Shown here piece by piece: positions 52,267-59,830 of a DNA stretch of 64,000 nucleotides (positions are counted from its first letter, which is position 1; each line of letters begins with the position of its first letter). The position numbers and the translations under genes were made by a program. This DNA comes from MedAcidi-G1 sp002294285 (GTDB lineage: Bacteria; Actinomycetota; Acidimicrobiia; Acidimicrobiales; MedAcidi-G1): positions 18,340-82,339 of the forward strand of contig CAXEUY010000010.1 in assembly GCA_963999645.1 (NCBI GenBank). Reading direction: 5' to 3'. Below the pieces are notes generated by a model, which was given only the letters and a program-made list of their open reading frames with translations, was not told the origin of the DNA and ran no database searches.

Positions 52267-53391
52267 ATGAAAAAACGTTTGACTAGAGGAGTGGTTGCGG
52301 CTGTAGCGGCAGTATCACTTCTCGCAACAGCATGTGGCTCTGATGAAGCTGCTGTGGGTTCAGGTGATTGTGACTCGGTGGACTCAGTCAGCCTTCAACT
52401 CCAGTGGGTTACACAAGCTCAATTTGCAGGTTATTTCGCTGCGGTGGACAGAGGTATTTACAATGACTACTGCTTGGATGTAACCATTCTCGAAGGTGGC
52501 GTAGACATTGTTCCACAACAACAGTTGGCATCCGGAGCAGTAGACTTTGCTATTTCATGGGTTCCTAAAGCCCTTGTTTCAAGAGAACAGGGAGCTGATA
52601 TTGTCAATGTGGCTCAGGTATTCCAGAGATCTGGAACGCTTCAGGTTTCATGGGCTGATGCAGGTATTGGAAGCGACCCGGCAAATCTTCGTGGTAAAAA
52701 AGTTGGAAACTGGGGTTGGGGCAACGAATTCGAACTTGTTGCAGGCCTTAGAGACGCTGGTGTAGAAGATGGCTCATATGAAATGGTAGGTCAAAGTTTT
52801 GACATGATGGCCTTGTTGAATAGAGAAATTGATGCAGCTCAAGCAATGATTTACAACGAGTATGCTCAGGTTCTTGAGGCAAAGAACCCGGCAACGGGAC
52901 GTTTGTATGAAGCATCCGATCTTGCAATTATTGATTGGAATGATGTTGGTACCGCAATGCTCCAAGATGCAATCTGGGCTAGCGGAGAACGTCTAGCTTC
53001 TGACCCTAATTATGAGGACATAACCACACGATTTGTAGCCGGATCTCTTGAAGGTTGGGCACACTGCCGTGATAATGCGGGTGATTGTGTAGATGCTGTT
53101 TTGGATAACGGATCAGCATTGGGTGAGTCACACCAAGAGTGGCAGATGAACGAAATCAATAACTTGATTTGGCCATCTCCAGATGGTGCCGGAATGATTA
53201 GTTCCGATGCCTGGTCACAGACAGTAGAAGTTGCCACTACTTCAGGAGACCTACAGGCAGCTCCTGATTCAGGCGCTTACACAAATGAATACGTCGAAGC
53301 TGCACTAGACATTTTGAGCGGTAAGGGTGTACAGACTTTCGGCAGCGGTTGGCAACCAAAGAAAGTTACTCTTAGAGAAGGTGGCGAATAG
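52267..53391 (+). CDS. NMT1/THI5-like substrate-binding lipoprotein
   Basis: This 374-residue lipoprotein has lipobox LATAC (C23). The mature protein begins with SLQLQWVTQAQFAGYFAA (about 43-60), the NMT1/THI5/ThiY signature, and continues with ASGAVDFAISWVPKALVSR (about 87-105). Relatives bind hydroxymethylpyrimidine or related rings, or riboflavin. Next to pyrimidine-degradation genes it most likely delivers uracil, thymine, their dihydro forms or hydantoins. It is last in the operon and followed by the 53415-53450 terminator. Confidence 0.85.
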   Translation: MKKRLTRGVVAAVAAVSLLATACGSDEAAVGSGDCDSVDSVSLQLQWVTQAQFAGYFAAVDRGIYNDYCLDVTILEGGVDIVPQQQLASGAVDFAISWVPKALVSREQGADIVNVAQVFQRSGTLQVSWADAGIGSDPANLRGKKVGNWGWGNEFELVAGLRDAGVEDGSYEMVGQSFDMMALLNREIDAAQAMIYNEYAQVLEAKNPATGRLYEASDLAIIDWNDVGTAMLQDAIWASGERLASDPNYEDITTRFVAGSLEGWAHCRDNAGDCVDAVLDNGSALGESHQEWQMNEINNLIWPSPDGAGMISSDAWSQTVEVATTSGDLQAAPDSGAYTNEYVEAALDILSGKGVQTFGSGWQPKKVTLREGGE

Positions 53392-53414
53392 AACAAATTC
53401 GCAACTAATTTTCT

Positions 53415-53450
53415 AAAAACAGCCCGGTCGGAAACGACCGGGCTGTTTTT
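53415..53450. terminator. Bidirectional rho-independent terminator with GAAA loop
   Basis: A perfect 16-bp stem, 53415-53430 with 53435-53450, is closed by a GAAA tetraloop and ends in A and T runs. It separates the pyrimidine operon (plus) from the convergent HAD gene (minus). Confidence 0.92.
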
Positions 53451-53471
53451 CTTTTTAGATTTACTTGAGTT

Positions 53472-54278
53472 TTAGTTAAAAAGGTTTTCGAGAGTTGCTG
53501 CAACTCCATCTTCGTCATTAGAAGGTGCAATAAAGTCGGCTGCGTCTTTTACTGAACTTTCAGCATTTTCCATCGCGTAACTGCAACCAGCCCATTTCAG
53601 CATTTCAATATCGTTTTGCTCATCACCAAAAGCCCAAGTATCTTCCGCCCTGATATTTAGCCTCATGGTGAGTTTTGTTAGTGCAGTTGCTTTATTTACT
53701 TTAGGAGGTCCCAGCTCGAGAAAAGTCAAACCTGAAGAGGCAATGTCAACTTTTGCATTAACGGTGTTTTTTATGTGAATCATAAAGTCTGGAAGATCAA
53801 ATTTTTCATGCCAGGTGAGGATCTTTCGAACAGGTCTAGGATCAAGTTCTAAAACATTATCTATCGGAGGACCAAGAGGAACTCCCGGTGGTAATCGTTC
53901 GGCAAAACCTTTTTCTGCTTTGACACCGCGCGTGAACTCGTATGCAAAGCAAATACCGGGGATCTCTTTTCTTAAGTGTTCCACAAGGCTAGTAGGCAGG
54001 TCTTGCGGTAGATATATATCTTCTAATATCCTTTCGCTAGGCAACTCCACTGTCATTGCCCCATTAGAGCAAACAACGAAATCAACTCCGCCTAATTTCT
54101 CGACAGAGTCAAAAGCAACCAGCCAAGGTCTTCCGGTAGCTATAACAATTTTTGAATCTGCTTTTCTAGCTTTCTCAATTGATTCGCAGGTTCTGTGGGA
54201 AATTGATCCATCAGATCTTGCCAGTGTGCCATCTACATCGATGGCTATTAGTTGTGGCAGTTTAGAATTGCTGCTCAC
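53472..54278 (-). CDS. HAD-superfamily phosphatase (Cof/YidA-like)
   Basis: This 268-residue protein has HAD motif I AIDVDGTLARS (about 12-22), motif II VIATGRP (about 44-50) and motif IV FGDEQNDIEML (about 217-227), as in Cof-type sugar-phosphate phosphatases. The substrate is not predictable. It overlaps the limonene-epoxide-hydrolase-like gene by four bases and probably shares its transcript. Confidence 0.85.
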   Translation of the reverse strand: MSSNSKLPQLIAIDVDGTLARSDGSISHRTCESIEKARKADSKIVIATGRPWLVAFDSVEKLGGVDFVVCSNGAMTVELPSERILEDIYLPQDLPTSLVEHLRKEIPGICFAYEFTRGVKAEKGFAERLPPGVPLGPPIDNVLELDPRPVRKILTWHEKFDLPDFMIHIKNTVNAKVDIASSGLTFLELGPPKVNKATALTKLTMRLNIRAEDTWAFGDEQNDIEMLKWAGCSYAMENAESSVKDAADFIAPSNDEDGVAATLENLFN

Positions 54279-54643
54279 TTGGGTAGTTGATCTCTATAAG
54301 TCGCAAGATCAAAATAATCGCGCCAAAGTGTAATCTTTTCATCAATTACTTCCCAAACGCCGCAAACTGGAATTTCAATCCAATTACCACCCATTTCAAA
54401 TCTGTCCAAACGCTCATTGAAAACTAAATTTCCACTGCTTGATGAGCGATGCACAGGCCAGTCAACACTTGAACAATTTTCTATCATTGGTCCTAGAAAC
54501 TCTCTAACATTTTCCGATCCGAACATTTTCCCCATAGGAACGTTGTCGTACTCGCAGTCGTCTGCAAGAAGAGAAATAGCTGAATCGATATCTTTCCTTT
54601 CAAGAGCTGAAATGAATTCTTCTACAATTTCTAAAGGTGTCAA
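54275..54643 (-). CDS. Limonene-1,2-epoxide hydrolase-like protein
   Basis: This 122-residue protein uses a TTG start at 54643 with AGGAGA 7 bases upstream. The catalytic Asp-Arg-Asp triad of limonene-1,2-epoxide hydrolase is visible: NERLDRF (R78, D80) and WRDYFD (D109), plus PVCGVWEV. The fold is NTF2/SnoaL-like. It would open a cyclic or terpenoid epoxide to a diol. It lies in an SDR-LEH-HAD operon near cytochrome P450 genes, which could make epoxides or alcohols. The exact substrate is unknown. Confidence 0.82.
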   Translation of the reverse strand: MTPLEIVEEFISALERKDIDSAISLLADDCEYDNVPMGKMFGSENVREFLGPMIENCSSVDWPVHRSSSSGNLVFNERLDRFEMGGNWIEIPVCGVWEVIDEKITLWRDYFDLATYRDQLPK

Positions 54644-54660
54644 TTTGTTCTCCTATTTGA

Positions 54661-55467
54661 TTAATTGTCAGTTGATTTTTCATCTTGGTACTGGACTGTT
54701 CTATGAGTCCTTCCACCAGAAACAAGAATATTTTGCCCAGTAATCCAAGAGGAGGCATCTGATGATAAAAAAACTACTGCAGTGGCGATGTCCTCAGGTG
54801 TACCCAATCGCCCTAGAGGAATAGATGCTGCTATTTCTCTTGCTTTTTCTTCGTTTACATCGACCATTTCTTGGTAAGCCTCAGTAATTACCGGCCCTGG
54901 TGAAACAGCGTTAACACGGATATTTTTCTCTGCTAGCTCTAAAGCTAGTGTCTCCGTCATGTTGAGCATTCCAGCTTTTGCTGCAGCATAAGGCCCAGTA
55001 AAAGCGGACCCTCTCATCCCAGCACCGGAAGAAATATTTATTATGCATCCACCTTGGGGCATCCTATTAGCTGCCGCTTTTGCCCCTTGAAATGCAGTTG
55101 TAAGATTTAAGTCAAGTTGACTTGAGAATATTTCATCGGGGGTATCAAGTAGTGTTCGATTTCTTTTCTCATCAGTGCCTCCCACATTATTAACCCAGAT
55201 ATCTAAGGTTCCGAAAGCCTCTATACAGGCATCTCCAATACTTTCAGACCCTATTTCCCTAATATCGCCAACTACTTCGATAGCCTTACTTCCTAGATCA
55301 CGGACCATCTGAGCCGTTTCTTTTACATCTTTTTCACGTCTAGCATTAATCACCAGATTTGCTCCGACGTCAGCTAAAGCGACAGCTATACCACGTCCAA
55401 TTCCTTGTCCGGAACCTGTCACTACTGCGGCTTTATTTTCTAGTTGAAATTTTTTTAGTGTGTTCAC
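54661..55467 (-). CDS. Short-chain dehydrogenase/reductase
   Basis: From GTG at 55467 this is 268 residues. The open frame runs upstream to 55605, but that part overlaps the divergent SDR gene and reads as out-of-frame sequence. It has VTGSGQGIGRGIA (about 15-27), the N-N-x-G motif variant NNVGG (about 93-97), and the catalytic S-x-Y-x-x-x-K region SSGAGMRG...YAAAK (about 142-160). It oxidises or reduces an alcohol/ketone with NAD(P). TAACCT 7 bases upstream suggests a leaderless mRNA. It heads the operon with the LEH-like and HAD genes. Confidence 0.85.
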   Translation of the reverse strand: MNTLKKFQLENKAAVVTGSGQGIGRGIAVALADVGANLVINARREKDVKETAQMVRDLGSKAIEVVGDIREIGSESIGDACIEAFGTLDIWVNNVGGTDEKRNRTLLDTPDEIFSSQLDLNLTTAFQGAKAAANRMPQGGCIINISSGAGMRGSAFTGPYAAAKAGMLNMTETLALELAEKNIRVNAVSPGPVITEAYQEMVDVNEEKAREIAASIPLGRLGTPEDIATAVVFLSSDASSWITGQNILVSGGRTHRTVQYQDEKSTDN

Positions 55468-55474
55468 GACAGAG

Positions 55475-55484
55475 AGGTTACGCT
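55475..55484. promoter_or_regulatory. Overlapping divergent -10 boxes (AGGTTACGCT)
   Basis: Within the 25-base gap between two divergent SDR genes, TAACCT (minus, 55475-55480) lies 7 bases from the GTG at 55467. TACGCT (plus, 55479-55484) lies 8 bases from the ATG at 55493. The two boxes share two bases, so both mRNAs would be leaderless and their promoters mutually exclusive. Confidence 0.5.
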
Positions 55485-55492
55485 CAAGTCCT

Positions 55493-56302
55493 ATGGATAC
55501 AGCAAAGCAGAGACTAGAAAATAAAGTAAGTGTTGTAATTGGGGGTAGTACAGGCTTCGGTAAAGCTACAGTAGAGCTTTTTGCAGAGCATGGAGCCAAA
55601 GTCATAGTAGTGGGTCGGCGTGCGGATCTAGCTCAACAAGTTGGTCAAGAATTTGGCGGAAAAGGTTTTGGTTGCGACGTTGTTGAAGACGACCAAGTAA
55701 AAAATCTAGTGGATTCCATTTTAGAAACAGAAGGCTCTATTGATGTTGTGGTCAATTATGCCGGATATCAAGAATCAAGAAGGATTCGGGAATTAACTCC
55801 TGAGCATGTTCGACCCATGGTAGAGGTTCAGCTGATAGGCGCCATGCAAGTCATACAGCATTTTGGAAATGCCATGGCCTCCAGTGGTGGGGGATCAATA
55901 ATTTCCACTTCTTCTCTAACTGCTCATAATCCGTCCACAGGTCATCCTGTTTATGCAGCTTGTAAACGAGGACTTGAGTACTTAACTGAAATTGCCGCTT
56001 TGGATTACGGACCTGATGGGGTGAGAGTCAATTGTATTGCCGCCCATTTGATTGAAACTCCGATGACAGAAGGAATTTTTCAAAATAAATTGGTTATAGA
56101 AGCAGCACGTCTGCAGACCCCATTGGGAAGAATGGGCAGCGTTGATGACATAGCAAACACTGCTCTTTTTTTGGCTTCACAAGAATCTTCTTATATTTCC
56201 GGTCAAACGATAGCTGTGGACGGTGCGGCCTCGACGCAAAAACTTCCTTCTGCTTTTGACATCGAATACCTAGCTTCTGCCAGACCAGAATTATTGGAGT
56301 AG
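55493..56302 (+). CDS. Short-chain dehydrogenase/reductase
   Basis: From the ATG at 55493 this is 269 residues; an in-frame ATG at 55460 lies inside the divergent gene. VVIGGSTGFGKATVELF (about 15-31) is the cofactor loop, with NYAGYQES (about 90-97) replacing the usual NNAG. The catalytic segment is SSLTAHNPSTGHPVYAACK (about 143-161; serine, tyrosine, lysine). It would act on a hydroxyl or ketone intermediate. It is divergent from the SDR at 54661 and convergent with a cytochrome P450. Confidence 0.83.
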   Translation: MDTAKQRLENKVSVVIGGSTGFGKATVELFAEHGAKVIVVGRRADLAQQVGQEFGGKGFGCDVVEDDQVKNLVDSILETEGSIDVVVNYAGYQESRRIRELTPEHVRPMVEVQLIGAMQVIQHFGNAMASSGGGSIISTSSLTAHNPSTGHPVYAACKRGLEYLTEIAALDYGPDGVRVNCIAAHLIETPMTEGIFQNKLVIEAARLQTPLGRMGSVDDIANTALFLASQESSYISGQTIAVDGAASTQKLPSAFDIEYLASARPELLE

Positions 56303-56315
56303 GTGTCAGATTCTT

Positions 56316-57488
56316 TTAAGTCCACCTGATATTTAGTTTCGTAAATCCTCTAAGGATAAAAGGTGGAGTCGTTGGGGGTTCTTCTAAGACCTCAATTGTT
56401 GTGAGCGACTCAACAATTTTTTCCAATGCTAAACAAGCTTCTAATCTTGCAAGAGGAGCACCGATGCAGTAGTGGACCCCCCATCCAAAAGCCAAGTGCT
56501 GTCGTGCAAGTTTGGGGTCACGATCAAATCTAATCGAATCTGGATCTTCCCAAATCGCTGGATCTCGATTTGCAGAGGCAAACATGGCTTGAAGCTTTGT
56601 TCTTGCAGGGATTGTTGTGTCTAGGACGGGGCAGGTTTCTGAATTAGTTCTGAACAAACCTTGGACTGGAGAGTCGAATCTAAGGAATTCTTCAACAGCT
56701 AGTTCAATTAAATTCCGATTACTTTTAAGCTCATTGAGTAATTCAGGTTCTGCTGAAAGCCTGTAAATCATTAGTGCTAAAAGACTCGCTGTAGTTTCAT
56801 GTCCGGCAACAAGAAGCTGATGACCTAGTTGCTGTATTTCTCTTCTAGAGAGCTGCCCATTTGAAAAGGCGATGGTCATTGTAGAAATAGCATCGTCAGG
56901 TAGTTGCTCACCTTTTTCCATTAACATGAGTCTTTCCTCGACAAGTTCGTCGATATATGACCAGAGTTCAAGGTTGGCTTTGTCCACCAGCTCAAGATCG
57001 CCACCCCCGAGACCAGCAACAATGTCATCAGCCCATTTGTGGAATTTTTCTCTATCCTTGGGGTCGACTCCAAGAATTTCAGCTATGGCGAATGCAGGAA
57101 AAGGAAAAGCAAAAAGATCAACAAAATCACCATTACCTGGTTTTTCAAAAACTTTCCAAAGGTCATCTCTAATCTTTTTGAGTCTGTTTTCCAGTGAGCG
57201 CATCTTTGAAGGAAGAAATATCTCCCTAAGAACTTTTCGTTGTCGGGCATGATCAGGATCATCAGCTGACCCCAAAACACCGCCCTTTTGGTAGAAAACG
57301 CCGGGGCCATCAGCGTTGCCCCATAGTTTTGGGGATTTTAAAATTTCAATTACATCATCGTGTCTACTAACCACATAAAAAGGTGGATCGAAATTTTCCT
57401 CGCGGTGAAGAGGACATTCTTCACGAAGAACACGATGTCCATCAGATGGTTCAAGATCGTTAGCTCTTTCTAAGTGTGAATATGCCAT
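56316..57488 (-). CDS. Cytochrome P450
   Basis: From ATG 57488 this is 390 residues; the frame extends upstream to 57548, but that overlaps the preceding gene and homologues start near here. The I-helix AGHETTASLL (about 231-240), the ExxR motif in EEFLRF (about 268-273) and the heme-binding FGWGVHYCIGAPLAR (about 335-349) identify a bacterial P450. It hydroxylates or epoxidises a small hydrophobic molecule, with electrons from ferredoxin/reductase not seen here. It follows the AhpD-like selenoprotein candidate by 10 bases, so the two form an operon. Confidence 0.88.
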   Translation of the reverse strand: MAYSHLERANDLEPSDGHRVLREECPLHREENFDPPFYVVSRHDDVIEILKSPKLWGNADGPGVFYQKGGVLGSADDPDHARQRKVLREIFLPSKMRSLENRLKKIRDDLWKVFEKPGNGDFVDLFAFPFPAFAIAEILGVDPKDREKFHKWADDIVAGLGGGDLELVDKANLELWSYIDELVEERLMLMEKGEQLPDDAISTMTIAFSNGQLSRREIQQLGHQLLVAGHETTASLLALMIYRLSAEPELLNELKSNRNLIELAVEEFLRFDSPVQGLFRTNSETCPVLDTTIPARTKLQAMFASANRDPAIWEDPDSIRFDRDPKLARQHLAFGWGVHYCIGAPLARLEACLALEKIVESLTTIEVLEEPPTTPPFILRGFTKLNIRWT

Positions 57489-57498
57489 AGCTTTATTT

Positions 57499-57999
57499 TT
57501 ATTTCTTTGGCTCCCGGCTCCAATTGATGTCAAAGTCTTGTGCCACATCTAAGACAGTTAAAGAGCGCCCCATCCCAACACAAAACCCTATTGTGATAGT
57601 TAGTTCTAAAATTTCTTCATCACTGAAATGTTCTTTTAATCGAATAAAAAACTCGTCGTTAATAGCTTTGTGATCAAGAGCAAAACACTCCGCATATTCG
57701 ATTGCTAGTTTTTCACGAGTTGTAAAAGATTGGTTTTCTTCATATAAGTGAACTGAATGATAGTGTTCCTCATCAAATCCTTGCTCCATCGCCGATGCAG
57801 CTCTTGTATTAAGTCATATATCGCACGCATTGAGTTGAGCGATTCTCATACGAGCGGCTTCACGTTCACGAATGGGTAGACCGCTTTTTTCATAAACTGC
57901 TTTGCTTAAAGCATGTATCCCTTCTCCCATATGAGGTGCTATTGACCAGACTCTGCTCATTTCGTTTCCTTCACCATCAGGAATTTCTATACGCGCCAT
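57499..57999 (-). CDS. AhpD/carboxymuconolactone-decarboxylase-like protein, candidate selenoprotein with in-frame TGA (CxxU)
   Basis: The frame from ATG 57999 (AAGGAG site, spacing 9) to the stop at 57499 is open except for one TGA at 57814-57816. Read through, it gives 166 residues with the TGA at codon 62. Homologues have the segment RIAQLNAC-x-x-C; here it reads NACDI-TGA-LNTRA, so the TGA replaces the second cysteine of the CxxC redox pair (C59-x-x-U62). The sequence after the TGA continues the family well: EKLAIEYAECFALDHKAI, and HFSDEEILELTITIGF. TGA ends many other genes here, so code reassignment is unlikely. A SECIS-like hairpin follows. AhpD-like selenoproteins are known. Without recoding it would be a nonsense mutation. 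Splitting at the TGA would give ORFs 57814-58035 and 57499-57789. Confidence 0.7.
57783..57801 (-). ncRNA. Candidate bacterial SECIS hairpin in the AhpD-like mRNA
   Basis: On the coding (minus) strand GCTGCATC-GGC-GATGGAGC forms a hairpin with one G-G mismatch: the upper stem is CATC/GATG, the lower stem GCT/AGC, and the loop GGC. The loop begins 20 bases after the TGA and has G at its first two positions. This agrees with the bacterial SECIS pattern (loop about 16-37 bases after UGA, G among the first two loop bases). The element lies inside coding sequence, as expected in bacteria. Confidence 0.55.
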
Positions 58000-58089
58000 A
58001 TGGAGTATCTCCTTCATTTGTTGATAGTTTTCCATCTACTTGTTAAAAACAACTGAGATTAAAAATAGCAGAGATAAAGGAAGTTGAAA

Positions 58090-59823
58090 ATGGAGAGCTG
58101 GATAACTGATAGCCCATTCAATGAAAGATTCCGATATTACACGCGTGGGAATGCGGATGAAGTAGGGCCAGATCCGTGGAGCCCACTTGGTTGGACTATG
58201 GCTTGGGAAAAGGGCTGCTGTCCTGGAGTGGCAGGAGGTTATGTGGAGTATGGAGTTTTTGACTTGGAAGAGTTTCCACATGAAACACGTAGCGTTTTTG
58301 GACTTTGGGGAGGCTACTTCTACAATTGTCTCTCGATGACCTGGGTTTTTGGGGTCCGAATGCCTGGCGCCACTCCAGAAGCTATAAATCAAGCGTATTT
58401 CGGCGACCGTCCGGGGGTACCTGAATACGAAGAACATCCGGATGATATTAAAGAAGAAGCTGAAGCATTAGTTAATGAGAGCATGGCCTGGGTGATGAGT
58501 ACTGAGGATTATCCAATGATGGAAGAACGGTCTGAAACTGCCCGTCAAGCTGTAAAAAATCGTCCTGATCACAGCAAGTCATCAAATGAAGAGCTAGTTG
58601 AATATGCACGTGAAATGGTGGAATTGCTCGAATATGTATGGGTTCCTTCTTGCGTAGCAGCACTAGCCTGTTCGCTTGGTCCTGGTGCAGTTCAGGCTAT
58701 TTGTGATGGAATCGGACGTTCAGAAGACGCTGTGAAATTAATGTCTGCAGTCGGAGATGTTGAATCAGCTGGTGCCTCATTTCGTATGTGGGATTTGAGT
58801 AGAGTGATCCGTGACTCAGAAGAACTTTCTGGTATTTTCGATGGAAATAATGATGAGATCTTAGAAAAGATAAGAGAATCAGATTCAGATGATGCCCGAG
58901 CTTTCTTGGATTTGTGGGACGAATTAATTGAAGAATGTGGTCACCGTGGGCCTAATGAATGGGATATGAGATCACACTCATGGACAACAAAGCCTGAATT
59001 ACCAATCGGCATGTTAGAGAGACTGCGTCTTCAAGAAGATGATAAATCGCCCCACCTAGCTTCCGTTAAGTCAGCCGAAACACGAGAGAAACTAACTGCA
59101 GAAGTCTTAGATCTTGTCAAAGATGATGAAGAGACACATGGAACTCTATCTGCAGCAATTAAATCGGCCGCTCTTTTCTTTGGTATGCGGGAAATGGGAA
59201 AAAATGCCGCCATCCGCTCAATCCATGAAGCGAAATTAGCAATGATGGAACTAGGTAAAAGGATGGTTGAACAAGGAGCGATTGATGACCTCCAACAGCT
59301 ATTCATGGTGACTGAATCAGAGCTCGACAGTTTCGTTGCCGACCCCATGTCAATGAGAGACACAATTTTAGAAAGGGACAAAGACTTTTCTTATTTGCAC
59401 GAGGTTGAGCCGCCTTACATCGTTGACGGGAAAGTCGGTATACCTCCAATTTCTGAATGGCCGAAGAGAGGGTCAAAAAAATCTGGTCCAGCTAAAACGG
59501 GCGAAGTTCTTCAAGGCAGTGGAGGGGCGCCAGGTGTGGCAACTGGTACAGCAAGAGTAATCCTTGATCCTAGTGATGCTTCATCTCTTGAACCTGGTGA
59601 TGTCATGATTGCTCCTACAACTGACCCTTCTTGGACTCCTTTGTTTATGACAGCTTCAGCCGTGGTGGTAAATGTTGGAGCAGTTGCAAGTCATGCAGCG
59701 ATAGTCAGCAGAGAACTAGGGATACCCTGTGCGGTTTCAGTTGTAGATGCAACTGATCGGATAACAGATGGTTGCACTATCACAGTAGATGGATCAACAG
59801 GAACCGTAACAATAGAGTCATAG
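58090..59823 (+). CDS. PEP-utilizing enzyme with swiveling phosphohistidine domain but no ATP-grasp domain
   Basis: From the ATG at 58090 (AAAGGAAG site) this is 577 residues; a TTG two codons earlier is also open. The last about 90 residues are the mobile phosphohistidine domain of PEP synthase/PPDK enzymes: PGDVMIAPTTDPSWTPLF, then ASHAAIVSRELGIPCAV, whose histidine is phosphorylated. The first about 470 residues resemble the middle part of rifampin-phosphotransferase/phenylphosphate-synthase-type proteins, but the N-terminal ATP-binding domain is missing. A split arrangement is known in phenylphosphate synthase, where a separate subunit binds ATP. No such subunit is in the window. It is divergent from the AhpD-like gene. 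The substrate (alcohol or phenol?) is unknown. Confidence 0.75.
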   Translation: MESWITDSPFNERFRYYTRGNADEVGPDPWSPLGWTMAWEKGCCPGVAGGYVEYGVFDLEEFPHETRSVFGLWGGYFYNCLSMTWVFGVRMPGATPEAINQAYFGDRPGVPEYEEHPDDIKEEAEALVNESMAWVMSTEDYPMMEERSETARQAVKNRPDHSKSSNEELVEYAREMVELLEYVWVPSCVAALACSLGPGAVQAICDGIGRSEDAVKLMSAVGDVESAGASFRMWDLSRVIRDSEELSGIFDGNNDEILEKIRESDSDDARAFLDLWDELIEECGHRGPNEWDMRSHSWTTKPELPIGMLERLRLQEDDKSPHLASVKSAETREKLTAEVLDLVKDDEETHGTLSAAIKSAALFFGMREMGKNAAIRSIHEAKLAMMELGKRMVEQGAIDDLQQLFMVTESELDSFVADPMSMRDTILERDKDFSYLHEVEPPYIVDGKVGIPPISEWPKRGSKKSGPAKTGEVLQGSGGAPGVATGTARVILDPSDASSLEPGDVMIAPTTDPSWTPLFMTASAVVVNVGAVASHAAIVSRELGIPCAVSVVDATDRITDGCTITVDGSTGTVTIES

Positions 59824-59830
59824 CTCGAAA

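Noticed and set aside
57814..57816. TGA as reassigned tryptophan codon
   Set aside because: Many genes in the window end in TGA and the family position calls for cysteine, so a global code change is not supported.
58036..58437. 133-codon minus-strand ORF opposite the start of the PEP-utilizing protein
   Set aside because: It overlaps a clear coding region, has no family features and adjoins the AhpD-like gene only by chance.
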